DNA from: Liriodendron chinense
Taxonomy: Eukaryota; Streptophyta; Magnoliopsida; Magnoliales; Magnoliaceae
Length of the DNA: 64,000 nucleotides
Direction of reading: 5' to 3'
Assembly: GCA_003013855.2 (NCBI GenBank)
Contig: ML058494.1
Coordinates: forward strand, 992,001 to 1,056,000
The position numbers and the translations under genes are program-made. Position 1 is the first letter of the stretch; each line of letters begins with the position of its first letter. A model generated the notes under the pieces. That model saw only the letters and a program-made list of their open reading frames with translations. It was not told the DNA's origin and ran no database searches. Shown piece by piece: positions 11,003 to 23,310 of the stretch.

Positions 11003-11246
11003 AGAGGTTAAACTGTTCTAAGTGTTCTAGTAGCTATAGAGTAGTCTTAGTTTACATAGGATTTTTAGTTTTTCTAGAAGTAGTTTTCTGATTTTTTTTC
11101 TAGATTACTAAGAATTTTCTGTTTTTGTGTTTTGTAGGAACTTAATTGCTGACTAGTTCTTACCTTCACGGGTAACATCTCCCCATCTCCCTTTCTTCCT
11201 TTTTTTTTCCTAGATTAGGGTAGTTCCAACTCTTTAAAATCTCATT

Positions 11247-12788
11247 ATGGCTGATTGGAAGTGCGATGCTTATGCATACCATTTGGAAGATGAGATGTCA
11301 GACCATGGAATCAAAACTCTTTATGATTGGAACCATTATAAGCATAAGTATTTTTCTGAGATTCAATCAACCTCCACTACCCCCCAACGTAAGATGCTAC
11401 GTGATTACTGGGATATAAATAACAAGAGTGTTCCACCAAGTTTAACAGGAGGTAGGAATAAGAAAAAGGACCGGGGGAGTAATGACCAACAAGTAAAGAC
11501 ATTGCGTGATCATTTGTATGGTTATGCCTATCAACCATCTTATCACTCTTCGTCATATAACACTTATGGTCTTCATCGAGAGAGTCCTCACACCTCTAGT
11601 CCAATGGAAGATGAGCCAACCATGGATGCCAACAATTATCCTCAAGAATTTCTTTCTCATGATCCACAACCGACACGAACTGTTAAGGATACGCTGCGAG
11701 AGTTTATGGAAATAACTGAGCAATGCATACAAAACCCCTCGCCATCTCAAAATCTTGAACCCGACATTGGTAACACTGAATCAATCCCCAACATAAAGGA
11801 GGATGTGGCTATCCAAGCCCAACCCTCTTCCGATTTGATGACTAAACTTTTAGGGGATGTAGATCTCAGTGATCCCACCATTACCATCGATTATGGTGAA
11901 TCAACTATCTCTTTTAGCTATTCCGATTTGAATGATGAAGAGATTTCAAGGACGGTTGACGAACCCGAGGAATCTACAAAATCTGAAAGTGATAGTTTGA
12001 TTACCTACAATGAGGGTTTCAAGGATGATTGTGAGTCCATGATTTCTTCTTCTAAAGGGCCGAATGTTTTTGAGTCACCGGAAGATATTCTTGCAAGAGA
12101 GATGGCCAAAGTCGATATGTTTGAGTCCTTCCACCAACAACACATGCCGGATTCTATTGTGGAAGAACTCCCTTGGGTTGAAAATTCTGTTTCTTTGGAT
12201 GACGGGGTGGCACAATCTGAAATTTCAAAAGATCAACCAATGCTAGATGATGTGCGTACCACTGAATCTGAAAAATTTTCTTTGGAAGACCTCCCCTCTA
12301 TAGAGGAGGAATTCCTTACCCTTGAAACAGAATTTCCTCAATCACTTAGGGAGAACGAGGACCCTTCATCCGACTCTCTCGATTTCCTACAAGAATGCAC
12401 CCACCCCTATGATCTGGATGATGAGATGATTAAGGAGTTGGATAGTTTGTTAAACATGGTTTTGGTTCCTAAAGAACACAATTCCACTGATTTACACTCT
12501 TTACCATTGTTTGTGGAAGCACCATGCAATTCTGAATTTGTGGAGGAGACAACCTAAACTGAAAAATACTTAATGAATGTCTCTCCACCATCATGGGTTC
12601 TTCAACCCGTTGCTCTTATCTCCTCCTTTCATACTTGTGGTGCACACTATGATTGGACCTTCATGAAGAAACGCACCCACATATACATCCGAACAGGACT
12701 TTGGATTGTCCTCATGAGAAACCTATCGAAATTCATGAAGATCCTGCTCAAATTTGATCATGCAATCGATCGGACTAATCAAAGGTAG
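11247..12788 (+). pseudogene. Non-autonomous family ORF, array B copy 1 (no enzymatic domain)
   Basis: From ATG at 11247 (MADWKCDAYAY) the frame stays open for 436 codons to TAA at 12555-12557, then continues in the same frame to 12788. Array copy 2 has a sense codon at that place, so the stop is a mutation. Relative to copy 2 about 75 bp are missing near 12607. I recognise no Pfam-type domain. Visible features: LRD motifs at residues about 51 (LRDYW), 86 (LRDHL) and 149 (TLREFM); a tyrosine/serine-rich stretch at 90-110; a long acidic, serine-rich middle; and an acidic helix-like segment near 380-405 (DDEMIKELDSLL) resembling D's protease-RT linker. The 71-residue tail matches sequence after the protease in C. 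Probably a structural or RNA-binding partner used in trans; that is inference. Confidence 0.75.
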
Positions 12789-13909
12789 GTAGGTAGGTTA
12801 GGATTTCTTTTCTACATTTAGCATTGAATAAGTCTCATCGAGACAATGAAAGATGCAAGAATTGATCTACTTGCTACCTCAGGTACTATCGTTCTTACTC
12901 TCCTTTGTTTTATGTCATTGCTCTCATGTCATGCATATTGCATATCTTATTACATTGAGGATAATGTAAGATTTTGGTTGGGGGTGAGATTCCTTAGATG
13001 AATCTATTAGCTTTTGTGACATTTCGAGCAATTATGTAGAAAAATTTTTATTTTTCTAAAATTCAAAACTCATTTGAAAAACTTTGTTTCTATACATTCG
13101 AGATGATATGAGTATAAGAGGAGGAGATACGAAGTGAGTGATGTTGCAAGCTTTGAACTTCTCTTAATATAATGGTTTTATAGGTGAATTCCCTTATTTA
13201 TATGATTGATAGAAAATTTGAACACTTTTACACCTAGTTCACATTACACGATTTTCATGATTTGAAAGGATTATGTGATTTTTGGATTGGCTAGACTTAG
13301 ATTTGAGGTGTTGAGGAACCAAGCCGGGGTACTTTGTCCATCCTTGTCCATGGGAAAATAACGAAAGATATGGATTTCTAAAAATCCTATCTAATGTAAA
13401 AGAAAAAGGAAAAGGAAGGATGAAAATTGGGAATGATGGAAAACGTGGTGGAAAATTCCGAAAAGGGCTACCTATTACCAATCGGGGGATGGTCTACCCG
13501 TAACCAAAGCCAAAAATGGGACATAGTGTGAAAGCCGTCGGAAGGACGGTAAGGCAAATTCCTGTCATAGGCTTGTTGTTGATCTGTGCACCTTAAGATT
13601 TATAGTTTAGTTGATCTATGAAGAAGATAATCCTGGAAAATCATGAGATGAACATTCACTATGCACACTAGGTTGAATTTGTTCAAGTTCTTTTATTTAT
13701 CAATCAATCAGCGGGGATTTCATATGAACACTTATTATGTTTTGAGAATTTAAGGTTTCAACCTCTATCACCTAATTTTTCTGACTTTTACACTTGTGTG
13801 CCTTGGGATGTATAGAAGAATAGTTTCAGAAGGAGAGTTGGTTTTTTAGAGAACTGAACTTGTTTCACGCATGTTTTGCTCTGGACTAGCTAAATGCGGG
13901 TTGGGGGTG
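12789..13909 (+). other. Array B copy 1 3' untranslated module
   Basis: No gene. Ordered landmarks: hairpin TTACATTG-AGGA-TAATGTAA (12950-12969), internal polypurine-like GGTTGGGGGTGAGA (12976-12989), a long AT-rich stretch, hairpin CCGTC-GGAAG-GACGG (13535-13549), and the terminal polypurine tract GGGTTGGGGGTG just before LTR 2. The same order and spacing recur in copy 2, B', C and D. Confidence 0.7.
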
Positions 13910-15960
13910 TGTTGAGCTCTTAATTGTGCATATTCTAACCCCAATTCATCACTCATTATGCATGGTTTTCATGATTTAAAGGTCAATCTAATGCATAGTT
14001 TTGTGGTTGTAGGAATGAAAGGGAGATGTCATCATTCGGATGCTTTGAGACCCTTCTTACATACCTTGAAGATCAAAGGAAAGGAAGAACAAAAGAGGGA
14101 AGAAGAAAGGAAAGAAGAGAAAGAAGAAAGGAAAGAAAAAGGAGCCCCACAAGGTGGTCCGACCGGTCAAGGCCGGTTGGCCAACTCTACTACCTTCTTC
14201 ACATGTTGCTGGACTGCCACCCAGACAGGCTAGACCGGTCGGCCATGCAATTTTAGAGTTCCAGATTTTAGACAGCAGGCTATTTCCGTTTTTAGACTTT
14301 TGATATAGTTTTCTGGAGCCATATTGATGATATTTGGTCATCTAACAAGTCTATGTCGAAGAGAAGCTCGACGCCGAAATAACCCAAGTGGTTTCGTGTC
14401 GATCGGAGCTACGAATTGACCGTGGTGGTCAAAACAATACGAACTGTCCAGAAAGTTCCAGATTCCGCCTACTCCACTGTGGGCCTGGTCCAGGTGGCCC
14501 ATCATTGATGATATGAAGAATCTACCTTGACCATCTTCTATACCACATCCATATATGAATAACGACAAAGTTTTAGATCAAAAGGATGTGTGGTTTGATA
14601 GTACCGGTTGAAGAAAGATGGACCATCCAGAAAGATTCAACTGCGCAGAGTCTATAAAAACCCTAAGTGTTCTAATTTTTGAACTATATTCTGGGATTTT
14701 TTTTGGACAATCTAATCCATCTATCATGTAAAGGGGGAAGTTTTCAACCAACGGTCAAAATTTGGGATCAATCCGACATTTGTACACTCCGGAGCGTTGA
14801 AAGCAAGACGACTGGTTCTGAAGGTACCCGAATTGCGCGATTTTGAGAGGCGGTAGATGAACTGATTGGTGGGCCCATTCAGAAGATAATCTTGGAAATC
14901 TAAATCGTCTATGAGGAAGATCACATTACAAGGAAGCTACAAATCAAATTTGAAGGCAATCCGACCATTGGTTAAGTCGTACGAAGCGAAACAAAATCTG
15001 TTAAGTTGTGGTACTCTTGCTGTATTATAAAAGGAGGTACTCTCTTCTATTCTAGGGCAACCAAGGATGTGGGGAGCAAGGAGTTCAAGTCATAGGAGGC
15101 TTCCTAGCCTCCTCCAGCTAGTTTTTCTTCCTTTTCTTAGATTCTAGTTCTAGTTTTTAATATGCTTTTCATTATCTAATCTCTTAGCTAGAGCTAAGAG
15201 GTGAACCTTATAGTTATTTTAGATTGTTTAATTCGTTTTATTGGTTTCAAGTGGGATTTCTATTGAAGAACAATGGTTTGAAGTTTAAATAAAGTTCTAA
15301 GTAGTTTTTTTTAATCTTATGATGGCACATGGATATTTAGAAGAATTGCTTAAGTTCTTAATTGTTTTGAGCTAGTCTAGACCTGTATGATCCGTGGAAT
15401 TGGAATACGCTCTAGATCTATGATCTTCATGTGGGAGCTTCATACCAAAAGTCTATTGTTCTGGAATTTTTGAAGTATGTGAGACTGTGTATGTGATTTG
15501 GATCAAGTTCAAATCATGATCTAGTTTTGTCTTGCGACAGGATTTAATGATGGTTATGATTGTGTTCTTAACCTATTGGAATTGGGACTGACCTAAGCAA
15601 TTGAGTATGCTCGTCCTAGCTTGCATTGAGTGAATCATATACATGGATCATACATATGTCAGATTAATTGTTTTAACTGCTTTATCATCTGACTAGATAG
15701 AACTTAATTTCAATTCTAGTTGAGAAAGTGAGAAACCACAGCGAATTATGCATCTAAGGAGAGCTATAAGTGGATCCTTGATGCTCTAGTTATCTTTTCA
15801 TTATCAGATTTTCTATTTTATGTTCAAAACTAATCTCACAAACCTCTTAAGATTCTAGTTATTAGGATAGTTTGAATTGTTTACTTCCTTCCCTGTGGTT
15901 CGACCTCGGTCTTACCGAGATTATTACTACATCGCAACCCTACACTTGGGGAAGCGAACA
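13910..15960 (+). repeat. Array B LTR 2 (2051 bp, shared middle LTR)
   Basis: Same ends as LTR 1. It is about 60 bp shorter, largely because part of the GACCGGTC array (14159-14240) is missing, a loss likely caused by recombination between palindromic units. TATA box at 15026-15032. Confidence 0.9.
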
Positions 15961-15966
15961 AGTTTT

Positions 15967-15984
15967 TGGCACCGTTGCCGGGGA
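15967..15984 (+). other. Primer-binding site, tRNA-Asp (one mismatch)
   Basis: TGGCACCGTTGCCGGGGA; the G-to-A at position 5 is consistent with CpG decay. Confidence 0.8.
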
Positions 15985-16231
15985 AGAGGTTAAACTGTTC
16001 TAAGTGTTCTAGTAGCTATAGAGTAGTCTTAGTTTACATAGGATTTTTAGTTTTTCTAGAAGTAGTTTTCTGATTTTTTTTTTTAGATTACTAAGAATTT
16101 TCTGTTTTTGTGTTTTGTAGGAACTTAATTGCTGACATAGTTCTTACCTTCACGGGTAACATTTTCCCATCTCCCTTTCTTCCTTTTTTTTTTCCTAGAT
16201 TAGGGTAGTTCCAACTCTTTAAAATCTCATT

Positions 16232-17770
16232 ATGGCTGATTGGAAGTGCGATGATGCTTATGCGTACCTTTTGGAAGATGAGATGTCAGACCATGGAATC
16301 AAAACTCTTTAAGATTAGAACCATTATATGCATAAGTATTTTTCTGAGATTCAATCAACCTCCACTACCCCCCAACGTAAGAGGCTACGTGATTACTGGG
16401 TTGAAAATAACAAGAGTGTTCCACCAAGTTTAATAGGAGGTAGGAATAAGAAAAAGGACTGGGGGAGTAATGACCAACCGGTAAAGACATTGCGTGATCA
16501 TTTGTATGGTTATGCCTATCAACCATCTTATCACTCTTCGTCATATAACACGTATGGTCTTCATCGAGAGAGTCCTCACACCTCTAGTCCAATGGAAGAT
16601 GAGCCAACCATGGATGCCAACAATTATCCTCAAGAGTTTCTTTCTCATGATCCACAACCGACACGAACTGTTAAGGATACGCTGCGAGAGTTTATGGAAA
16701 TAACTGAGCAATGCGTACAAAACCCCTCGCCATCTCAAAATCTTGAACCCGACATTGGGAACACTGAATCAATCCCCAACATAGAGGAGGATGTGGCTAT
16801 CCAAGCCCAACCCTCTTCCGATTTGATGACTAAACTTTTAGGGGATGTAGATCTCAATGATCCCACCATTACCATCGATTATGGTGAATCAACTATCTCT
16901 TTTAGCTATTCCGATTTGAATGATGAAGAGATTTCAAGGACGGTTGACGAACCCGAGGAATCTACAAAATCTGAAAGTGATAGTTTAATTACCTACAATG
17001 AGGGTTTGAAGGATGATTGTGAGTCCATGATTTCTTCTTCCAAAGGGCCGAATGTTTTTGAGTCACCGGAAGATATTCTTGCTAGAGAGATGGGCGAAGT
17101 CGATATTTTTGAGTCCTTCCACCAACAACACATGCCGGATTCTATTGTGGAAGAACTCCCTTACGGTTGAAAATTCTGTTTCTTTGGATGACGGGGTGGC
17201 ACAATCTGAAATTTCAAAAGATCAACCAATGCTAGATGATGTGCTTACCACTGAATCTGAAAAATTTTCTTTAGAAGACCTCCCCTCTATTGAGGAGGAA
17301 TTCCTTACCCTTGAAACAGAATTTCCTCAATCAGTTAGGGAGAACGAGGACCCTTCATCTGACTCTCTCGATTTCCTACAAGAATGCATGACCCACCCCT
17401 ATGATTTGGATGATGAGATGATTAAGGAGTTGGATAGTTTGTTAGACATGGTTTCGGTGCCTGAAGAACACCGTTCCACTGATTTACACTCTTTACCATT
17501 GTTTGTGGAAGCACCATGCAATTCTAAATTTGTGGAGGAGACAACCCCAACTGAAAAATACTTAATGAATGTCTCTCCACCATCATAGGTTCTTCAACCC
17601 ATTGAAAATTCTGATTGGGAGGACCCGTTTTTAATCAATTACAACCCAATTCAGAACTTGAGGAGATATCTTTTTGCTGCTCTTATCTCCTCCTTACATG
17701 CGTGTGGTGCACACTATGATTGGACCTTCATGAAGAAACGCACCCACATATACATTCGAGCAGGACTTTG
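16232..17770 (+). pseudogene. Non-autonomous family ORF, array B copy 2
   Basis: The ATG at 16232 (MADWKCDDAYAY) corresponds to copy 1. Two in-frame stops follow within 30 codons (TAA at about 16310 and TAG at 16316). The frame then stays open to 17170 (LRDYW, LRDHL and TLREFM motifs present). A one-base insertion near 17162 shifts the frame, and the rest continues in another frame through 17588, then past a TAG in place of tryptophan into the ALISSLHACGAHYDWTFM tail. It retains the ~75 bp that copy 1 lost. Same role and uncertainty as copy 1. Confidence 0.75.
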
Positions 17771-18977
17771 GTGATTCTCATGAGAAACCTATTGAAATTC
17801 ATGAAGATCCTGCTCAAATTTGATCATGCAGTCGATCGGACTAATCAAAGGTAGGTAGGTAGGTTAGGATTTCTTTTCTACATTTAGGATTGAATAAGTC
17901 TCATCGAGACAATGGAAAATGCTAGAATTGATCTACTTGATACCTCAGTTACTATCGTTCTCACTCTCCTTTGTTTTATGTCATTGCTCTCATGTCATGC
18001 ATATTGCATATCTTATTACATTGAGGAGAATGCAAGATTTTGGTTGGGTGGTGAAATTCCTTAGATGAATCTAGTAGCTTTTATGACATTTCGAGCAATT
18101 ATGTACAAAATTTTTTATTTTTCTAAAATTCAAAACTCATTTGGAAAACTTTGTTTCTATGCATTCGAGATGATATGAGTATAAGATGAGGAGATACAAA
18201 GTGAGTGATGTTGCAAGCTTTGAACTTCTCTTAATATAATGGTTTTATAGGTGAATTCCCCTATTTATATGATTGATAGAAAATTTGAACACTTTTACAC
18301 CTAGTTCACATTACACAATTTTCATGATTTGAAAGGATTATGTGATTTTTGGATTAGCTAGACTTAGATTTAAGGTGTTGAGGAACCAAGCCGGAGTACT
18401 TTGTCCATCCTTGTCCATGGGAAAATAACGAAAGATATGGATTTCTAAAAATCCTATCTAATGTAAAAGAAAAAGGAAAAGGAAGGATGAAACTTGGGAA
18501 TGATGGAAAACATGGTGGAAAATTCCAAAAAGGGCTACCTATTACCAACCGGGGGATGGTTTACCCTGTAACCAAAGCTGGAAATGGGATATAGTGTGAA
18601 AGCCGTCGGAAGGACGGTAAGGCAAATTCCTGTCATAGGCCTGTTGTTGATCTGTGCACCTTAAGATTCACAGTTTAGTTGATCTATGAAGAAGATAATC
18701 CTGGAAAATCATGAGATGATCATTCACTATGCACACCTGGTTGAATTTGATCAAGTTCCTCTATTTATCAATCAATCAGCGGGGATTTCATATGAACACT
18801 TATTATGTTTTGAGAGTTTAAGGTTTCAACCTCTATCACTTAATTTTTCTGACTTTTACACTTGTGTGTCTTGGGATGTATAGAAGAATAGTTTATGAAG
18901 GAGAGTTGGTTTTGGGAGAATTGAACTTGTTTCACGCATGTTTTGCTTGGGACTAGTAAAATGCTGGTTGGGGGGTG
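17771..18977 (+). other. Array B copy 2 3' untranslated module
   Basis: Same landmarks as copy 1: a decayed TTACATTG hairpin (18016-18035), internal polypurine-like tract (18042-18055), CCGTC-GGAAG-GACGG hairpin (18603-18617) and terminal polypurine tract GGTTGGGGGGTG before 18978. No gene. Confidence 0.7.
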
Positions 18978-21092
18978 TGTTGAGCTCTTAATTGTGCATA
19001 TTTTAACCCCAATTCATCACTCATTATGCATGGTTTTCATGATTTAAAGGTCAATCTAATGCATAGTTTTGTGGTTGTAGGAATGAAAGGGAGATGTCAT
19101 TCATTCGGATGCTTTGAGACCCTTCTTACATACCTTGAAGATCAAAGGAAAGGAAGAACAAAAGAGGGAAGAACAAAGGAAAGAAGAGAAAGAAGAAAGG
19201 AAAGAAAAAGGAGCCCCACAAGGTGGTCCGACTGGTCGGCCAAACAGGCCCCGACCGGTCAAGACCGGTTGGCCAACTCTTCTACATTCTTCACATGTTG
19301 CTTGACTGCCACCCAGATAGGCTAGACCGGTCAAGACCGGTCAACCAGCCCTGTCCGACCGGTCTTGACTGGTCGGCCATGCAATTTTAGAGTTCCAGAT
19401 TTCAGACAGCAAGCTATTCCCATTTTTGAATTTTTGGAATAGTTTTCTAGAGTCATATTGATGATATTTGGAAATCTAACACTTCCATGTCAAAGAGGAG
19501 CTCGACGCCAAAATAAACCAAGTGGTTTCGTGTCCATCGGAGCTACGGATTGACCGTGGTGGTCAAAACAATACGAACTGTTCAGAAAGTTCCAGATTCC
19601 GCCTACTCCACTCTGGGCTGGTCTAGGTGGCCCATCATTGATGATATGGAGAATCTACCTTGACCATCTTCTAGACCACATCCATATATGAATAACCACA
19701 AACTTTCAGATCAGAAGGATGTGTGGTTTGATCGTACCGGTTGAAGAAAGATGGACCATCGAGAAAGATACAACTGCGCAGAGTTTATAAAAGCCCTAAG
19801 TGTTCTAATTTTCGGACCACATTCTGGGATTGTGTTGGACAATCTAATCCATCTATCATGTAGAGGAGGAAGTTTTCTAACAATGTTCAAAATTTGGGAT
19901 CAATCCGACATCTGTACACTCTGGAGCATTGAAAGCAAGATGACTGGTTCTGAAGGTACCCGAATTGCGCGATTTTGAGAGGCGGTCGTTGATCTGATGG
20001 GTGGGCCCATTCAGAAGATAATCTTGGAAATCTAAATCTTCTATGAGGACGATCACATTACAAGGAAGGTACAAATCAAATTTGAAGGCAATCCGACCAT
20101 TGGTTAAGCCGTACGAAGCGAAACAATATCTGTTATGTTGCGGTACTCTTGCTGTATTATAAAAGGAGGTGCTCTCTTCTATTCTAGGGCAACCAAGAAC
20201 GTGGGGAGCAAGGAGTTCAAGTCATAGGAGGCTTCCTAGCCTCCTCCAGCTCGTTTTTCTACCTTTTCTTAGTTCTAGTTCTAGTTTTTAATATGCTTTT
20301 CATTAGCTAATCTCTTAGCTAGAGCTAAGAGGTGAACCTTATAGTTTTTTTAGATTGTTTAATTCGTTTTATTGGTTTCAAGTGGGATTTCTATTGAAGA
20401 ACAATGGTTTGAAGTTTAAATAAAGTTCTAAGTAGTTTTTTTTTAATCTTATGATTGCTCATTGATGTTTAGAAGAATTGCTTGAGTTCTTAATTGTTTT
20501 GAGCTAGTCTAGACCTGTATGATCTAAGGAATTGGAATACGCTCTAGATCTATGATCTTCATGTGGGAGCTTCATACCAAAAGTCTATTTTTCTGGAAAT
20601 TCTGAAGTATGTGAGATTGTGTATGTGATTTGGATCAAGTTCAAATCATGATCTAGTTTTCTCTTGCGACAGGATTTAATGATGGTTATGATTGTGATCT
20701 TAACTTATTGGAATTAGGACTGACCTATGCAATTGAGTATGCTCGTCCTAGCTTGCATTGAGTGAATCATATACATGGATCATACATATGTCAGATTGAT
20801 TGTTTTAACTGCTCTATCATCCAACTAAATAGAACTTAATTTCGATTCTAATTGAGAAAGTGAGAAACCACAGCGAATTATGCATCTAAGGAGAGCTATA
20901 AGTGGATCCTTGATGCTCTAGTTATCTTTTCATTATCAGATTTTCTATTTTATGTTCAAAAAAAATTTCACAAACCTCTTAAGATTCTAATTATTAGGAT
21001 AGTTTAAATTGTTTACTTCCTTCCCTGTGGATCGACCTCGGTCTTACCGAGATTATTATTACATCGCAACCTAACACTTGGGGAAGCGAACA
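18978..21092 (+). repeat. Array B LTR 3 (2115 bp)
   Basis: TGTTGAGCTC start and GAAGCGAACA end. GACCGGTC array at about 19228-19375, TATA at 20158-20164. Followed directly by the GTGAT duplication and element A's accessory ORF. Confidence 0.9.
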
Positions 21093-21097
21093 GTGAT

Positions 21098-23310
21098 GTT
21101 GTCCCATTAGGAGATGTAACTCCGAATTCTTCCTCCTCAAACAACGGATGAGTATCTTCTGGGAGGTACTTTGTGTTTGGGTATCCTTCTATGATGAGGG
21201 AGGAGGAATTAAGAGAGATACGGGAGAGATATCGAATCCCTAATTCGGTTATACTTAGATTACCCGAGGAGGGAGAAACCATCGATTCTCCACCAACAGG
21301 GTGTGTTGCCATGTACAAATACTTTTTGGAACTTGGCGTGCATCTTCCTCTCCACCCTTTTGTTTGAGATGTTCTCCGTATCCATAAAATAGCCCCGGGA
21401 TAGCTCATTGTAAATGGCTGGAGAGTAGTATTGAGTGCTTACGTCTTCTAAAAACAAGCCAGCAATGATGAACTAACTGCTGATGAATTCTTGAGGATGT
21501 TCCAGCTAAAGAAGGCTCCTTCTAGATAGGGCTGGTATTACTTGTGTTATTGGCACCGGGATAACTATATTCTTAGAAATCCTTCCTCGAATTATCCCGG
21601 ATGGAAGAAACAATGGTTTTATGCCTCCGGGAATTGGGAATCCAATGAGGGTTCAGCTCCTGGAGGTCATAATGTTAATCACTTCTTTTGCGAAGGTGGG
21701 TAAATTTTTATTTCAATTCGATCATTGATGCGATTTGTCCCCTTCAACTTATTAATTGGTTATGTTGCAGGTTTTCTGGTTGGGAAAAGGCCCAACTTGA
21801 GAGGCGAAATCAACGAGAAGATTGTTAAAGTTTTCAGGCTATCAAAGGACATGAGAGACGTTAAGTTCACACTCACACTCTCGTGACTCACTGAGTCTGG
21901 TCTCATTTCTCGAGAAGAAACCATGGTGGTAGGCGAGAAAAGAGATAGGGGAGTCCTTCCTCGCTTGAAGGGTTCTACCTCGAAACAATAAAAGAAGACA
22001 GCTACTGACCCCTCTCAACCATCCGGGCAAGTGAGTGAACCTGATCGAAGATCGCGACAACACAAGCCACCTGTGGTTTTAGCCGAAGCCACTGCAACCA
22101 CGGCCCCTACTCCGGTTGTTCCTCAAGAACAACCGGTCATCGATCTTATTAACACTCCTTCAAGGGAAGATGAGCCAGGACCAAGTAGTCCATTGGCAAG
22201 GGGGATCGCGAGCCTATTTCTGCTCGCGAGTTAGCTCCTGCTAAGGAGTCGGCTCCTATTCGAGAATCTATTCACCTAAACACTGCTGGAGGAGGGATGG
22301 TCATAGCTCAGCCCTCGGGAGTCAAGACTTTCACCAGTCCGGGTCACTTGCACCCTATTTGTAAGTTTCTCTTTGATATTGTCACTCCACAATCTCTTGG
22401 AGATCTCCCCGAACTTAGTCCAGAAGATCTTTCTTTGGACACTGGGATGAGGATGGTCCAGGTAAAAAGGAATTTTATAATTTATTGTGTTTATTAAGAA
22501 GACTTTTATACCTTTTATGATCTTCTCCTTTATTTTTGTGTAGGGATTGAATCTTATCATAAGGACGAGACGTGATATCATGGCTGCTCGTCGAATAATA
22601 AATGAGGTGAAAAGAAATAAAAGAGCTTTGGAGCAAGCGATCCAAGGAAGGGACCAAGTCTTGAAGGCTCGTGAAGCCTTGATTATCAAAACAAATGAGG
22701 AGAAGAATATCCTCATTAAGAAAATCCAAGTGTTGAATGAGAAGTACTAAACATTGGATCAGAGGCACGCTCGTCTCAGAGAGATGAAGGAGAAGATAGA
22801 AAAAGAAAAAGAGATCTTTTATTAAGACAAGATCACGTTGGAGTAGAAGAACACCGATCTTGGTGCGAAACTCGCATAATCTAGGTCGCGGCTCAAAGAA
22901 TACGATGAAAATTTAAAGAAAGAGAGAAAGGCTCTTTCAAAGTTGACCACGAATTCAGTTCATTGGGAGGAGGAGAGAGCAGCTCTAGTTAACCTGATCG
23001 TTGAAGAAGGTCCTCGAGCTGTTGAGGAGTTTCGTACTTCACAACTTTATGAAGAAGAGCATTATGAATCTTATGACGCTAGTCGTGACTTTGCGTTGAA
23101 AGTCATGCAACGTATTACTCCTGATTTCGACTTGGAGGTATTCGAAGAAAGTTGCGGCCGAAGTTGCTAGCAAAGAAAGGGAAGCTGCTGCCAACAAAGT
23201 TACTATGATAATTGAGGCCAATGAAGATATTGGAGCTCCCGAGGCTGAGCCTGAAGTTGAGAGTCGCGCTCCTCCTCCAGACGAGACACGCGAGCAGGCG
23301 ATGAAAGATT
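21098..23310 (+). pseudogene. Element A antisense accessory ORF, PF04195-like (putative gypsy-type transposon protein)
   Basis: Continues the frame opened at 8846. Exon 1 to 21695 contains SPPTGCVAMYKYFLELGVHL with the PLHPFV motif, then DVLRIHKIAPG, GWRVVLSAYVF and GWYYLCYWHRDNYILRNPSS, a pattern I recognise as PF04195. Introns are likely at 21696-21770 (GTGGGT...TTGCAG) and 22462-22543 (GTAAAA...TGTAG). Exon 3 encodes a lysine/glutamate-rich coiled coil, followed by YEEEHYESYDASRDFALKVM and FDLEVFEE. At least six in-frame stops and a late frameshift break it. It lies 3' of A's pol and convergent with it, the usual place for antisense accessory ORFs in Tat elements. Function in the family is unknown. 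Confidence 0.75.

Larger units (their letters stand above)
8870..21092 (+). mobile_element. Tandem retrotransposon array B (LTR-internal-LTR-internal-LTR)
   Basis: Three full-length LTRs (8870-10978, 13910-15960, 18978-21092) alternate with two internal regions, and one 5-bp TSD, GTGAT, flanks the whole (8865-8869 and 21093-21097). The single outer TSD indicates one insertion followed by unequal LTR-LTR recombination rather than two insertions. Each internal region has a tRNA-Asp PBS, one long non-enzymatic ORF and a roughly 1.1-kb 3' untranslated region. No gag core, protease, RT, RNase H or integrase is present, so the family is non-autonomous. LTR ends, PBS and 3' module match Athila-lineage elements C and D in this window. 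Confidence 0.9.

Noticed and set aside
11506..11750. Alternate-frame ORFs within the B family ORF (repeated at 16494-16738)
   Set aside because: They are shadows of the main frame; they recur only because the copies are near-identical at the nucleotide level.
21013..21457. Minus-strand ORFs over the start of A's accessory gene
   Set aside because: The plus-strand frame carries the PF04195-like motifs and splice signals; the antisense frames have none.
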